Made by a program: the position numbers and the translations under genes. Below the pieces are notes generated by a model. It was not told where the DNA came from. It ran no database searches and was given only the letters and a program-made list of their open reading frames with translations. From an uncultured Rhodospirillaceae bacterium (GTDB lineage: Bacteria > Pseudomonadota > Alphaproteobacteria > Rhodospirillales > Magnetospirillaceae), in the NCBI GenBank assembly GCA_903901915.1, contig CAIUSV010000090.1, positions 1 through 64,000 of the forward strand: a stretch of 64,000 bases of DNA, given 5' to 3'. Positions within the stretch are counted from its first letter, which is position 1, and each line of letters starts with the position of its first letter. Shown here piece after piece: positions 33,209 to 42,145 of the stretch.

Positions 33209-34251
33209 GCCGTCCGCTGTCCTGGGCCAAGGCCAACCTGTTCGGTTCGCCCGCCAGTTCGCTGCTGACCGTGCTGACCCTGGCGCTGTTGTGGCAGGTG
33301 GTGCCGCCGCTGGTGGACTGGGCGCTGATCGGCGCCAGTTGGGGCGCCGGTGATCCCGAACGCTGCCGGGCTGCCGGCGGTGCCTGCTGGACCCTGCTGA
33401 CCGAGCGGCATCGGCTGATGTTGTTCGGGGTCTATCCCTATGACCAGCATTGGCGCCCGGCGTTGGCGGTGGCGCTGTTCATCGCCCTGTTGGCGATCTC
33501 CGCCAACCGGCGCTGCTGGAAACCCTGGCTGGGCGGCGCCTGGGCGCTGGCGGTCATGATCTTTGCCGCGCTGATGTGGGGCGGGGTGCTGGGGCTGGCG
33601 CCGGTCGAGACCAGCCAGTGGGGCGGGCTGCCGCTGACACTGGTGATCGCGGTGCTGGCCATTGCCGTGGCGTTTCCGTTCTCGATCCTGCTGGCGCTGG
33701 GGCGGCGGTCGGGGCTGCCGGCGATTCGGGCGGTTTCGGTGGGCTATATCGAGCTGGTGCGCGGCGTGCCGCTGGTCAGCGTGCTGTTCATGGCGTCGGT
33801 GATGTTTCCGCTGTTCCTGCCGGAAGGCATGACCATCGACAAGGTGCTGCGCGCCCTGGTGGGCATGACATTGTTCACCGCCGCCTATCTGGCCGAGGCG
33901 GTGCGCGGCGGCTTGCAGGCGATACCCAGGGGGCAGTTCGAGGCCGCCGACGCCCTGGGCCTCGGCTATTGGCGGTCCATGCGGCTGATCATCCTGCCCC
34001 AGGCGCTGCGGCTGGTGATCCCGCCCATCGTCAACCAGTTCATCACCTGCTTCAAGGACACCTCGCTGGTGACCATCGTCGGTCTTTACGACCTGCTGGC
34101 GGCCAGCAAGGCGGCGCTGAACGACCCCGCCTGGCGGCCCTATTTCGTCGAAGGCTATCTGGCGGCGGCGCTGGTGTATTTCTGCTTCTGCTTCTTCATG
34201 TCGCGCTACAGCCAGTGGCTGGAACGCGACCTGCGCCAAGGCAATCGATGA
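33205..34251 (+). CDS. aapM: general L-amino acid ABC permease AapM
   Basis: 348 residues, the second permease subunit. It has several N-terminal helices and the EAA loop QFEAADALGLGYWRSMRLII leading to LPQALRLVIPP. It overlaps both neighbours by 4 bases, which supports translational coupling. Confidence 0.93.
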   Translation: MSRPLSWAKANLFGSPASSLLTVLTLALLWQVVPPLVDWALIGASWGAGDPERCRAAGGACWTLLTERHRLMLFGVYPYDQHWRPALAVALFIALLAISANRRCWKPWLGGAWALAVMIFAALMWGGVLGLAPVETSQWGGLPLTLVIAVLAIAVAFPFSILLALGRRSGLPAIRAVSVGYIELVRGVPLVSVLFMASVMFPLFLPEGMTIDKVLRALVGMTLFTAAYLAEAVRGGLQAIPRGQFEAADALGLGYWRSMRLIILPQALRLVIPPIVNQFITCFKDTSLVTIVGLYDLLAASKAALNDPAWRPYFVEGYLAAALVYFCFCFFMSRYSQWLERDLRQGNR

Positions 34252-34997
34252 TCATGCAAGACCCTCCCATCGTCGAACTGAACGGCGTCAACAAGTGGTA
34301 CGGCGACTTTCATGTGCTGAAGGATATCGGCCTGGAGGTGGCCCGGGGGGAAAAGGTGGTGGTGTGCGGTCCCTCGGGGTCGGGCAAATCGACCATGATC
34401 CGCTGCATCAACCGGCTGGAAGAGCACCAGTCGGGGTGTATCGTCGTCGATGGCGTCGAACTGGGCGACGACCTCAAGGCCATCGAGGCCATCCGCCGCC
34501 GGGTGGGGATGGTGTTTCAGAGCTTCAACCTGTTTCCCCATCTCACCGTGCTGGAGAACCTGACCCTGGCGCCGATCCGGGTGGCGGGGATGACGCCGGC
34601 CGAGGCGGCGGATACCGCCATGGCCCTGCTGGAGCGGGTGCGCATTCCCGATCAGGCGGCCAAGTATCCCGGCCAGCTTTCCGGCGGGCAGCAGCAGCGG
34701 GTGGCCATCGCCCGCGCGCTCTGCCTGAAGCCCAAGGTGATGCTGTTCGACGAGCCGACCTCGGCGCTGGACCCGGAAATGGTGGGCGAGGTGCTCGACG
34801 TCATGACGGCGCTGGCGTCGGAAGGCATGACCATGATCTGCGTCACCCATGAAATGGCCTTTGCCCGCGCCGTTGCCGATACCATGGTGTTCATGGACGA
34901 GGGGCGGGTGGTGGAGGTGGCCAAGCCGGCGCTGTTCTTCGACCATCCCGCGAACGAGCGCACCAGACGCTTTCTCGGTAAGATCATCGGGCACTGA
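34248..34997 (+). CDS. aapP: general L-amino acid ABC transporter ATPase AapP
   Basis: 249 residues. It has the Walker A motif GPSGSGKST, Q-loop VFQSFNLFPH, signature LSGGQQQR, Walker B VMLFDEP and switch His in CVTHEM. It starts inside the end of aapM (ATGA overlap). It powers the AapQM channel. Confidence 0.95.
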   Translation: MIMQDPPIVELNGVNKWYGDFHVLKDIGLEVARGEKVVVCGPSGSGKSTMIRCINRLEEHQSGCIVVDGVELGDDLKAIEAIRRRVGMVFQSFNLFPHLTVLENLTLAPIRVAGMTPAEAADTAMALLERVRIPDQAAKYPGQLSGGQQQRVAIARALCLKPKVMLFDEPTSALDPEMVGEVLDVMTALASEGMTMICVTHEMAFARAVADTMVFMDEGRVVEVAKPALFFDHPANERTRRFLGKIIGH

Positions 34998-34998
34998 C

Positions 34999-35790
34999 AT
35001 GCACCTCAACGCCATCGATTCCGGCTCTGACACCGCCACCGACCTGCCCCCGCTGGTGATTCTGCACGGCCTGCTGGGGTCGGCGCGCAACTGGGGCGGC
35101 GTGGTCAAGGCCTTGGGCGGGGCCCGCCGGGTGGTGGCGCTGGATCTGCCCAATCATGGCGCCAGCCCATGGGCCGAGGTGATGGACTACCCGTTCATGG
35201 CGCGCGAGGTCGCCAAGGTGATCAAGCACCTGGGCGGCCCGGCGGCGGTAATGGGTCATTCCATGGGCGGCAAGGCGGCCATGACCCTGGCGCTGACCCG
35301 GCCGGATCTGGTCGAGCGGCTGGTGGTGGTGGACATCGCCCCCGTGGCCTACCGTCACACCTTTGCCCCCTATGTCAAGGCCATGCGGGCGGCACCGTTG
35401 GCCGAGGCGGCGTCGCGGGGCGAGGTTGACGCCTTTCTCGCCGCCCACATTCCCGATCGGGGAGTGCGGGCCTTTCTGATGCAGAACCTGGAGGGAAGTT
35501 CGGGTGGTTATCGCTGGCGGCCCAATCTGCCGGTGCTGGGTGCCCATATGGACGACATTCTGGCCTTTCCCGCCTTTGCCGACGAAGCGCGCTACGACGG
35601 GCCGGCGCTGTTCGTGGCCGGAGCTCTGTCGGATTACATTCTGCCCGCCCACGAAGACGTCATCGCCCACCTGTTTCCCCAAGCGGTCACGGTGGAAATC
35701 GAGGACGCCGGCCACTGGGTCCACGCCGACAATCCGGCCGCCTTCCTGGCGGCGGTGGCCGCATTCATCGGGCGGCAGGCGCCGCCTTGA
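34999..35790 (+). CDS. alpha/beta hydrolase (YbfF-like esterase)
   Basis: 263 residues; the ATG follows the aapP stop by 1 base, so it is read with the aap operon. It has an alpha/beta-hydrolase fold with an HGLLGS oxyanion loop, nucleophile motif GHSMGG (Ser about residue 84), and late catalytic His in DAGHWVH. The closest family in pattern is YbfF-type esterases. The substrate is unknown. Its 3' end overlaps the convergent hemerythrin gene by 26 bases. Confidence 0.85.
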   Translation: MHLNAIDSGSDTATDLPPLVILHGLLGSARNWGGVVKALGGARRVVALDLPNHGASPWAEVMDYPFMAREVAKVIKHLGGPAAVMGHSMGGKAAMTLALTRPDLVERLVVVDIAPVAYRHTFAPYVKAMRAAPLAEAASRGEVDAFLAAHIPDRGVRAFLMQNLEGSSGGYRWRPNLPVLGAHMDDILAFPAFADEARYDGPALFVAGALSDYILPAHEDVIAHLFPQAVTVEIEDAGHWVHADNPAAFLAAVAAFIGRQAPP

Positions 35791-36187
35791 CCGGGTGCTT
35801 GTAGCCCAGCGCCTCGCCCTTGACGTGGGGGTAAACCCCGCTGTCGATGACGCGGTAGATTTCCAGGCAGGTCTGTTGCGCCTGCTTCAGATTCCTGGCC
35901 TTGGGCACCATCTTGCGGCACATATCGACATAGGTCTTCAGCAGTGCGGCGTGGGCGGCGATATGGGATTCGCCGGCCTCGCCCCTGGATTTGAGGATTT
36001 CGTCCTCGGCGGCGAAGGCGACCTTCATGCAGGTGTAGACCGCACCGGTGCGCGCCGCCACCAGCTTTTGGTTGAGCAATGGATCGTCCATGATTAGGAA
36101 GAAGTCGTCCAAGGCCTCGATCAAGTGGCGACGGTGGCCATCGATGCTGGCAATGCCGGTTTCAAGAGACATACTCCAGCGGAACAT
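35765..36187 (-). CDS. degenerate hemerythrin-like protein
   Basis: 140 residues with the N-terminal hemerythrin pattern WSMSLETGIASIDGHRRHL (His18 as first ligand) and the SHIAAHAALLK segment that usually supplies two His. The HxxxE segment is changed to VAFAAEDE, without the His. The final HxxxxD is not recognisable (PHVKGEALGYK). The iron site is therefore probably incomplete. This could be a non-oxygen-binding relative. It overlaps the hydrolase gene tail to tail. Confidence 0.65.
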   Translation of the reverse strand: MFRWSMSLETGIASIDGHRRHLIEALDDFFLIMDDPLLNQKLVAARTGAVYTCMKVAFAAEDEILKSRGEAGESHIAAHAALLKTYVDMCRKMVPKARNLKQAQQTCLEIYRVIDSGVYPHVKGEALGYKHPVKAAPAAR

Positions 36188-36324
36188 GAATGTCCCCGGT
36201 CATGTGGTCGGGTTCGGCAAGGGCCGAGTCCAACTATATTTATGCTGGAATGAAGTGAGCGTCAAATGTCAACGGGAAGTACTGTACGTCCGTTGATTTT
36301 CGTTCACATTGTCGTCAAGAAACG

Positions 36325-38148
36325 TCACTCGACGGTAACGCTTTTCGCCAGGTTGCGTGGCTGGTCGACGTCGGTACCCTTGGCGATAGCGACGTGATAG
36401 GCCAGCAGTTGTACCGGAATGGCATAGAGAATCGGCGCGACGAGGGAATCGGCCGAGGGCAACTCGAAGGTGGCGGCGACCTTGGCCGACAAGTTCTCGA
36501 TGCCCGCCCGGTCGGACATGAAGATGACGCGGCCGCCGCGAGCCACCACTTCCTGCACGTTGGAGGCGGTTTTCTCGTAAAGCTCGTCCGACGGGCAGAT
36601 CACGATCACCGGCACCGTATCGTCGATCAGGGCGATGGGACCGTGCTTGAGTTCGCCGGCGGCGTAGGCCTCGGCATGGATGTAGCTGATTTCCTTCAGC
36701 TTCAGCGCGCCTTCCAGCGCGATGGGATAGCCGGTGCCGCGCCCCATGTAGAGCACGTCGCGGGCTTCGGCGACACTCTGGGCGATGGCGCGGATGGCGG
36801 TATCGTTGTGCAGCACCTCGGCGACACGGGCGGGGATCTCGGCCAGCGAGCGGCAGATTGCCGCCTCGGCGTCGGCATCGAGCACGTTGCGGGCGCGTCC
36901 CAGCGCTACCGCCAGACAGGCCAGCACGGTCAATTGGGTGGTGAACGCCTTGGTCGAGGCCACCCCGATCTCGGGACCGGCCAGGGTTTGCAATACCCCT
37001 TCCGATTCGCGGGCGATGGTGCTTTCCGGCACGTTGACCAGCGACAGGGTGTGCTGGCCGTGGTCGCGGCAATAGCGCAACGCCGCCAGGGTGTCGGCGG
37101 TCTCGCCCGATTGCGAGATGAAGACTGCCAGCCCACCGGCTTCCATCGGCGGGGCGCGATAGCGGAATTCCGAGGCGATATCCACATCGACCGGCAGCCG
37201 GGCCAGCTTTTCCAGCCAGTACTTGGCCACCATGCCGGCATAATACGAGGTGCCGCAGGCGACGATGGAGATTCGGCGCACCAACGCCAGATCGAACGGC
37301 AGACGGGGCAGGGTGATGGTCCGGCTGGCCGGATTGAGCATGGTGTTGAGGGTGCCGCCGATCACTTCCGGCTGCTCGAAGATTTCCTTGAGCATGAAGT
37401 GGCGATGTTGGCCCTTGCCGATCATGGCGCCGGTGAACTGGGTCAGGCGGACCTCGCGGGTGACGGCGGCACCATTGCGGTCATGGATGGTGACGCCGTC
37501 GGCGGTGACCTCGGCCCAGTCGCCGTCGGCGAGATAGCTGATCCGCTGGGTCAAGGACGCCAGCGCCAGCGCGTCTGACCCCAGGAACATCTCGCCGTCG
37601 CCATAGCCGATGGCCAGCGGCGATCCCTGCCGGGCGGCGATCATCATGTCGGGGCGGCCGGCGAAGATGATGCCGAGCGCGAAGGCGCCGCGCAGGCGCT
37701 GCAACGCCTTGACGGTGGCGGCGGAGGGGGCCAGGCCCTGTCCCAGGTAATGGTCGATCAGCTGCGCCACCGCCTCGGTATCGGTGTCGCTCTCGAAGAC
37801 GTGGCCCTGCGCCGTCAGTTCGGCCTTCAACTCGTGGAAATTCTCGATGATGCCGTTGTGGACGACGGCGACGCGGGCGGTGGCGTGGGGATGGGCGTTG
37901 CGCTCGTTGGGCACGCCATGGGTGGCCCAGCGGGTATGGCCGATGCCGATGTTTCCGCTCACCGGCTCGGCCGCCAGCCGGGCTTCCAGGTTGGCCAGCT
38001 TGCCCTCGGCGCGGCGGCGCTCAATGCGGCCGTCGACCAGGGTGGCGATCCCGGCGGAATCATAGCCCCGGTATTCCAGGCGCCTCAATCCCTCCACCAG
38101 CAGCGACGCGACCTCGCGCCGGCCGACGATGCCGATGATGCCGCACAT
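36325..38148 (-). CDS. glmS: glutamine:fructose-6-phosphate aminotransferase GlmS
   Basis: 607 residues, the normal family length. It starts MCGIIGIVG with the catalytic Cys at position 2 (class II glutaminase domain), followed by two SIS sugar-isomerase domains (ACGTSYYAGMV, SQSGETADT, LGRGTGYPIALEGALKLKE) and the conserved end LAKSVTVE. It makes glucosamine-6-phosphate for peptidoglycan and LPS. It lies 6 bases after glmU in the same direction, so glmU-glmS form an operon. Confidence 0.97.
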   Translation of the reverse strand: MCGIIGIVGRREVASLLVEGLRRLEYRGYDSAGIATLVDGRIERRRAEGKLANLEARLAAEPVSGNIGIGHTRWATHGVPNERNAHPHATARVAVVHNGIIENFHELKAELTAQGHVFESDTDTEAVAQLIDHYLGQGLAPSAATVKALQRLRGAFALGIIFAGRPDMMIAARQGSPLAIGYGDGEMFLGSDALALASLTQRISYLADGDWAEVTADGVTIHDRNGAAVTREVRLTQFTGAMIGKGQHRHFMLKEIFEQPEVIGGTLNTMLNPASRTITLPRLPFDLALVRRISIVACGTSYYAGMVAKYWLEKLARLPVDVDIASEFRYRAPPMEAGGLAVFISQSGETADTLAALRYCRDHGQHTLSLVNVPESTIARESEGVLQTLAGPEIGVASTKAFTTQLTVLACLAVALGRARNVLDADAEAAICRSLAEIPARVAEVLHNDTAIRAIAQSVAEARDVLYMGRGTGYPIALEGALKLKEISYIHAEAYAAGELKHGPIALIDDTVPVIVICPSDELYEKTASNVQEVVARGGRVIFMSDRAGIENLSAKVAATFELPSADSLVAPILYAIPVQLLAYHVAIAKGTDVDQPRNLAKSVTVE

Positions 38149-38154
38149 GCCGGC

Positions 38155-39495
38155 TTATCCTTCCTTTTTGGAATGCTGGGCGCGGAAACGGTCGGCCCAG
38201 CCCTTCAGTTCCATTTGCGAACCGCGCGCCACCGCCAGCGCCCCGGGACCGACTTCCTTGGTAATCACCGAGCCGGCGCCGATGATGGCGCCGTCACCGA
38301 CTTTCACCGGGGCGACCAGGGCGGTGTTCGAGCCGATGAAGGCGCCCTTGCCGATGTCGGTGAACGATTTGTTGAAGCCGTCGTAATTGCAGGTGATGGT
38401 GCCGGCGCCGATATTGGCGCCGGCACCGATGCGGGCGTCGCCGATATAGGTCAGGTGGTTGACCTTGGCGCCGGCCTCGACCACCGCCTTCTTGATCTCG
38501 ACGAAATTGCCGATATGGGCGGCCTCGCCGATTTCGGCGCCGGGGCGCAGCCGGGCGAAGGGGCCGACGGTGGCGCCGTCGGCGACATCGCATCCCTCGA
38601 AATGGCAGAAGCCCTTGATCACCACCCCATTGCCGACGGTGACGCCGGGGGCGAACACCACATGCGGCCCGACCACCACGTCTTGGCCCAGCCGGGTATC
38701 CCACGAGAACCATACCGTTGCCGGATCGGCCAGGGTGGCGCCGCCTTCCATGGCGCGTTCGCGCAGTTGGCGTTGCAGCACCGCCTCGGCCACCGCCTGC
38801 TCGGCGCGCGAGTTGATGCCCAGCAGTTCGGTGGGATCGCCCTCCTCGTGCGAGCAACAGGCGCCGTCGCCGCGCGCCAGCGCCACCACGTCGGTCAGGT
38901 AGTACTCGCCCTTGGCGTTCTTGTTGTCGACCCGGTCGATCAGGCTCCACAGCCGGGCACCGTCGATGGCCATGACGCCGGAATTGCACAGCGGGTTCTC
39001 GCGCTGTTCATCGGTGGCGTCGCGGTATTCGATGATGGCCTTCAGCCCCTCTGCCCCCACCACCAGCCGGCCGTAATGTCCGGGATCATCGGGCTTGAAG
39101 CCCAGCACCACCACGGCGGGATCGCGCGGGCTGCGGCGTTCCGCCAGCAGACGTTCCAGGGTCGGGCGGGTGATCAGCGGGGTGTCGCCGTAAAGCACCA
39201 GGACATCGCCGTCAAATCCTTCCAGCGCCGCGCGGGCCTGGGCGACGGCGTGGCCGGTCCCCAGGCGCTCGGTCTGGACCACGGTGGGAACCGGGGCGAC
39301 GGCGGCGCCGATCCGCTCCATGTCGGGGCCGACCACCACCACCATGCGATCCGGCGCCAGGCCCGACACCGTGTCCATCAGGTGCGAGATCATGGGACGG
39401 CCGGCGATGGGGTGCATGACCTTGGGCAGCGCCGACTTCATGCGGGTGCCCATGCCGGCGGCAAGGACGATGACGGCAAGCTTGCGAGACGTCAT
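38155..39495 (-). CDS. glmU: bifunctional GlcNAc-1-P uridyltransferase / GlcN-1-P acetyltransferase GlmU
   Basis: About 446 residues. The start is ATG at 39495 (MTSRKLAVIVLAAG); the frame extends upstream but without homology. The N-terminal pyrophosphorylase domain has LAAGMGTRMKS; the C-terminal left-handed beta-helix has hexapeptide repeats (VVGPHVVFAPGVTVGNG, IGAGANIGAGTITCNYDG). It makes UDP-GlcNAc. It shares a divergent promoter region (39496-39590) with gph. Confidence 0.97.
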   Translation of the reverse strand: MTSRKLAVIVLAAGMGTRMKSALPKVMHPIAGRPMISHLMDTVSGLAPDRMVVVVGPDMERIGAAVAPVPTVVQTERLGTGHAVAQARAALEGFDGDVLVLYGDTPLITRPTLERLLAERRSPRDPAVVVLGFKPDDPGHYGRLVVGAEGLKAIIEYRDATDEQRENPLCNSGVMAIDGARLWSLIDRVDNKNAKGEYYLTDVVALARGDGACCSHEEGDPTELLGINSRAEQAVAEAVLQRQLRERAMEGGATLADPATVWFSWDTRLGQDVVVGPHVVFAPGVTVGNGVVIKGFCHFEGCDVADGATVGPFARLRPGAEIGEAAHIGNFVEIKKAVVEAGAKVNHLTYIGDARIGAGANIGAGTITCNYDGFNKSFTDIGKGAFIGSNTALVAPVKVGDGAIIGAGSVITKEVGPGALAVARGSQMELKGWADRFRAQHSKKEG

Positions 39496-39590
39496 GGTGG
39501 ATGCCGATACTCTATCTGTTGCGGCTGCGGCGGCAAGGTGCCACAAAAAGACGGCAACGGCCAAGTCAATCTTTGTTGCGAAAGGTTTCA

Positions 39591-40304
39591 ATGGATACGC
39601 AATTGCGCGCCGTGCTGTTCGACCTCGACGGCACCCTGATCCACAGCCTGCCCGATCTGGTGGCGGCGGTGAACCGCTTGCTCGCCTCCGAGGGCAGGCC
39701 GCCGCTGGGCGCCGAGACGGTCAAGGCGGCGGTGGGCGACGGAGCCGGTGCGCTGGTCGAACGGGTCTTTGCCCCGTCGGGTGGTCTGCCGGGGCCGGAG
39801 GTGGAGCCCTATCTGGCGCGCTTCATGGCCGATTACGAGCCGAGGTCGACCGAAACCACCAGGGCGTGGCCGGGGGTGGTCGAGACCCTGGCCGGACTGA
39901 AGGACCGGGGATTGGCCCTGGCGGTGTGCACCAACAAGCCGAGCCGGGCCACCGCCGAGGTGCTGGACCGGCTGGATCTGGCGCGCTTCTTCGATCTGGT
40001 GGTGGGCGCCGATGACGCTCCCGCCATCAAGCCCGACCCCGCCCATGTCTCCGTGATTCTGGATCGGCTGGGGGTGGCCGCCGGGGCGGCCGCCATGGTC
40101 GGCGATTCCCGCAACGACATCGTCTCGGCCCGGCTGGCGGGCGTGCGCAGCGTGGCGCTGTCGTTCGGCTATGCCCACGGGCCGGTGGAAGATCTGGGCG
40201 CCGATCTGGTCATCGACGATTTCCGCGACCTGCCGGAGGCGTTGTCGCGTCTGTTCGCCGCGACGGTTTCCGGCGTGAAACCTGCTTCTGGCGGCGGGAT
40301 GTAG
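39591..40304 (+). CDS. gph: phosphoglycolate phosphatase (HAD family)
   Basis: About 237 residues; ATG 39591. HAD motifs: VLFDLDGTLIHS with the nucleophile Asp, VCTNKPS (motif II), KPDPAHV (Lys) and MVGDSRNDIVSA (motif IV). Cap type and length fit Gph, which removes 2-phosphoglycolate. Other phosphosugar phosphatase roles cannot be excluded. It is divergent from glmU. Confidence 0.85.
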   Translation: MDTQLRAVLFDLDGTLIHSLPDLVAAVNRLLASEGRPPLGAETVKAAVGDGAGALVERVFAPSGGLPGPEVEPYLARFMADYEPRSTETTRAWPGVVETLAGLKDRGLALAVCTNKPSRATAEVLDRLDLARFFDLVVGADDAPAIKPDPAHVSVILDRLGVAAGAAAMVGDSRNDIVSARLAGVRSVALSFGYAHGPVEDLGADLVIDDFRDLPEALSRLFAATVSGVKPASGGGM

Positions 40305-40429
40305 TCTCTCTCTGGCAACCGGATGCCGTGCCTCCTCCAGAGGCGGTTATATTGGCTTTGATTCTACCAAAAATAAATGCCAGCCGGGGCTTGCGTCGGG
40401 GGATGGTTGGATAGCATTCTGCTGTCGTC

Positions 40430-41743
40430 ATGGGGACGGGCGTGTCCGGCTGGGGAGAGATGGTGACGAACGAGCACAGAACCGATGGTCCCCGCCGGTC
40501 GGACTCGGCCGGGTCGGACCAAGCGGCTTGGCGGCGGGACAATTTCGATTCGCTTTCCGGGTTGCCGCTGCCGCCGCTGTTTGTCGACCGGCTGGAACAG
40601 GCGGTTGCCCTGTCCCGTCTCGGCTCCGCCGGGGTTGCGGTGATGGCGATCGGCCTGGATGCGGCGGCCGGTCAGGCCATGGACGATCTGGTCGGTCGTG
40701 TGCGGTCGTGTTTGCGCCGGGGCGAGTCGGCGTGCCGGATGGCCGGAGACGAGGGCGTTCTTGCCCTGATCGTGCTCGGTGATGGCGCCGATGCGCTGGA
40801 ACAGGCAATCCAGCCATTGCTTGATGCACTCGGGGATACGGATGCCGGCGCCATCAGCTGTTCCATCGGTATTCGTCAGCCGGACGGGGCGGCGGACGGG
40901 GCGGCGGACACGCTGATCGGCGATGCCGAAGCCGCCATGCGCCGCGCCCGGAAGGCCGGTGGCAACGCCTACCGGGTCCACGGCGCCGACGACGAATGCG
41001 AGGTCCAGGCCGGTTCCGAGCTGTCGGCGGGGCCGCGTGGTTGGGCGCCCCGTGGTGTCCGGGTGCTGTTCGCCGACGATCTTGAACTGGCGCGTCTGGT
41101 GTTTCGCGATTTCCTCGAAGCCTCGGGCTGCTTCGTCGATGAGGCCGAGAACGGGGTCTCGGCCGCAGCCATGGCGGCCGAGGCGGTTCCCCCCTACGAT
41201 CTCGTGGTGCTCGATCTTTACATGCCCGGCGGCGATGGCTTTGGCGCCGCTCACGCCATCCGCGCCCGCGAGGCGTGGCTGGGGTTGTCGCGGGTGCCGA
41301 TCATGGCGCTGACGGCCGGGGACGGCGAGGACGAGCGTCAGCGTGCTGCCGAATGCGGTATCGACCGCTTTCTCACCAAACCGGTGTCGCGCGCCGATCT
41401 GCTCAAGGCCATGGCGGAGATGTTGCCGGCCGAGCGGACCGATGCCGCGCCGAGCGGTGGCTTGCATCACGATTTCCATATTCCTCCCGGACTGGAACAT
41501 CTGCTGCCGGCGTTTCTCGACGAGATGCTGAAGGACCAGAAGGTGCTGCGGACTCTGGTGGACGGTGGCGACCGGGCGGCACTGGCCGACCACGTTCACG
41601 CCATGCGCGGCAAGTGCGGCATGTTCGGTGAGAATGGGCTCTTCGATTTGCTGGGACGGCTGGAAAATCTGGCCCCCGCCGGCGGTGCCGGCGAGATCAC
41701 CCGGCTGGTCGCCAAGGTCGTCGAACGCATTGGCCATCTTTAG
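40430..41743 (+). CDS. degenerate GGDEF - REC - HPt signalling protein
   Basis: 437 residues (an alternative ATG is at 40460). Residues 35-190 follow the GGDEF fold (DSLSGLPLPPLFVDRLEQAV, later SIGIRQP), but the signature is AGDEG in place of GGDEF, so cyclase activity is doubtful. Residues 205-325 form a receiver domain (VLFADDLELAR, phosphoacceptor in VVLDLYMPGGDG, ALTAG, FLTKPV). Residues 340-437 form an HPt-like domain with the His in HVHAMRGKCGMFG. It probably works in a phosphorelay. No histidine kinase is adjacent. Confidence 0.75.
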   Translation: MGTGVSGWGEMVTNEHRTDGPRRSDSAGSDQAAWRRDNFDSLSGLPLPPLFVDRLEQAVALSRLGSAGVAVMAIGLDAAAGQAMDDLVGRVRSCLRRGESACRMAGDEGVLALIVLGDGADALEQAIQPLLDALGDTDAGAISCSIGIRQPDGAADGAADTLIGDAEAAMRRARKAGGNAYRVHGADDECEVQAGSELSAGPRGWAPRGVRVLFADDLELARLVFRDFLEASGCFVDEAENGVSAAAMAAEAVPPYDLVVLDLYMPGGDGFGAAHAIRAREAWLGLSRVPIMALTAGDGEDERQRAAECGIDRFLTKPVSRADLLKAMAEMLPAERTDAAPSGGLHHDFHIPPGLEHLLPAFLDEMLKDQKVLRTLVDGGDRAALADHVHAMRGKCGMFGENGLFDLLGRLENLAPAGGAGEITRLVAKVVERIGHL

Positions 41744-41758
41744 GGCACGGATACGATC

Positions 41759-42145
41759 ATGAAGGTTACCCAATTCACCGATTTCTCGTTCCGGCTGCTG
41801 CTGTTCCTCGCCCGTGGGCAGGGCAGGATCGTCACCGTGCGCGAGGTTGCCGGGTATTACGACATTTCGGCCGAGCACCTGAAGAAGGTGGTGCGCAGTC
41901 TGTCCGAGCTGGGCCATATCAAGACCGTGCGTGGCAAGAACGGTGGTCTGCGATTGGCGCGCGAACCGGCGGAGATCGAGCTTGGCGCGCTGATCCGCCA
42001 CCAGGAGAATCTGGCGCTGCTGCCCTGCTTCGATCCTGCTGATTCCTGCCCGATGGAGCTGTGTCGGTTGAGGGGGCTGATGGACGAGGCGCTGGAACGC
42101 TTTCTCGCCGTGTTCGATGGCAAGACCCTGGCCGATATCCTTTAG
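41759..42145 (+). CDS. Rrf2-family regulator, NsrR-like
   Basis: 128 residues. It has a winged helix starting MKVTQFTDFSFRLLLFLA, a wing with GKNGGLRLAR, and three Cys (C90, C97, C102) in the Fe-S cluster loop, close in spacing to NsrR (nitric-oxide sensor). This suggests repression relieved by NO or iron limitation. It lies 15 bases after the signalling gene and overlaps the end of epmA by 4 bases on the other strand. The exact assignment as NsrR is likely but not certain. Confidence 0.8.
   Translation: MKVTQFTDFSFRLLLFLARGQGRIVTVREVAGYYDISAEHLKKVVRSLSELGHIKTVRGKNGGLRLAREPAEIELGALIRHQENLALLPCFDPADSCPMELCRLRGLMDEALERFLAVFDGKTLADIL

Noticed and set aside
37750-39639. 629-codon plus-strand frame across glmS and glmU
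   Set aside because: It overlaps two unmistakable essential genes on the minus strand and has shadow-like composition.
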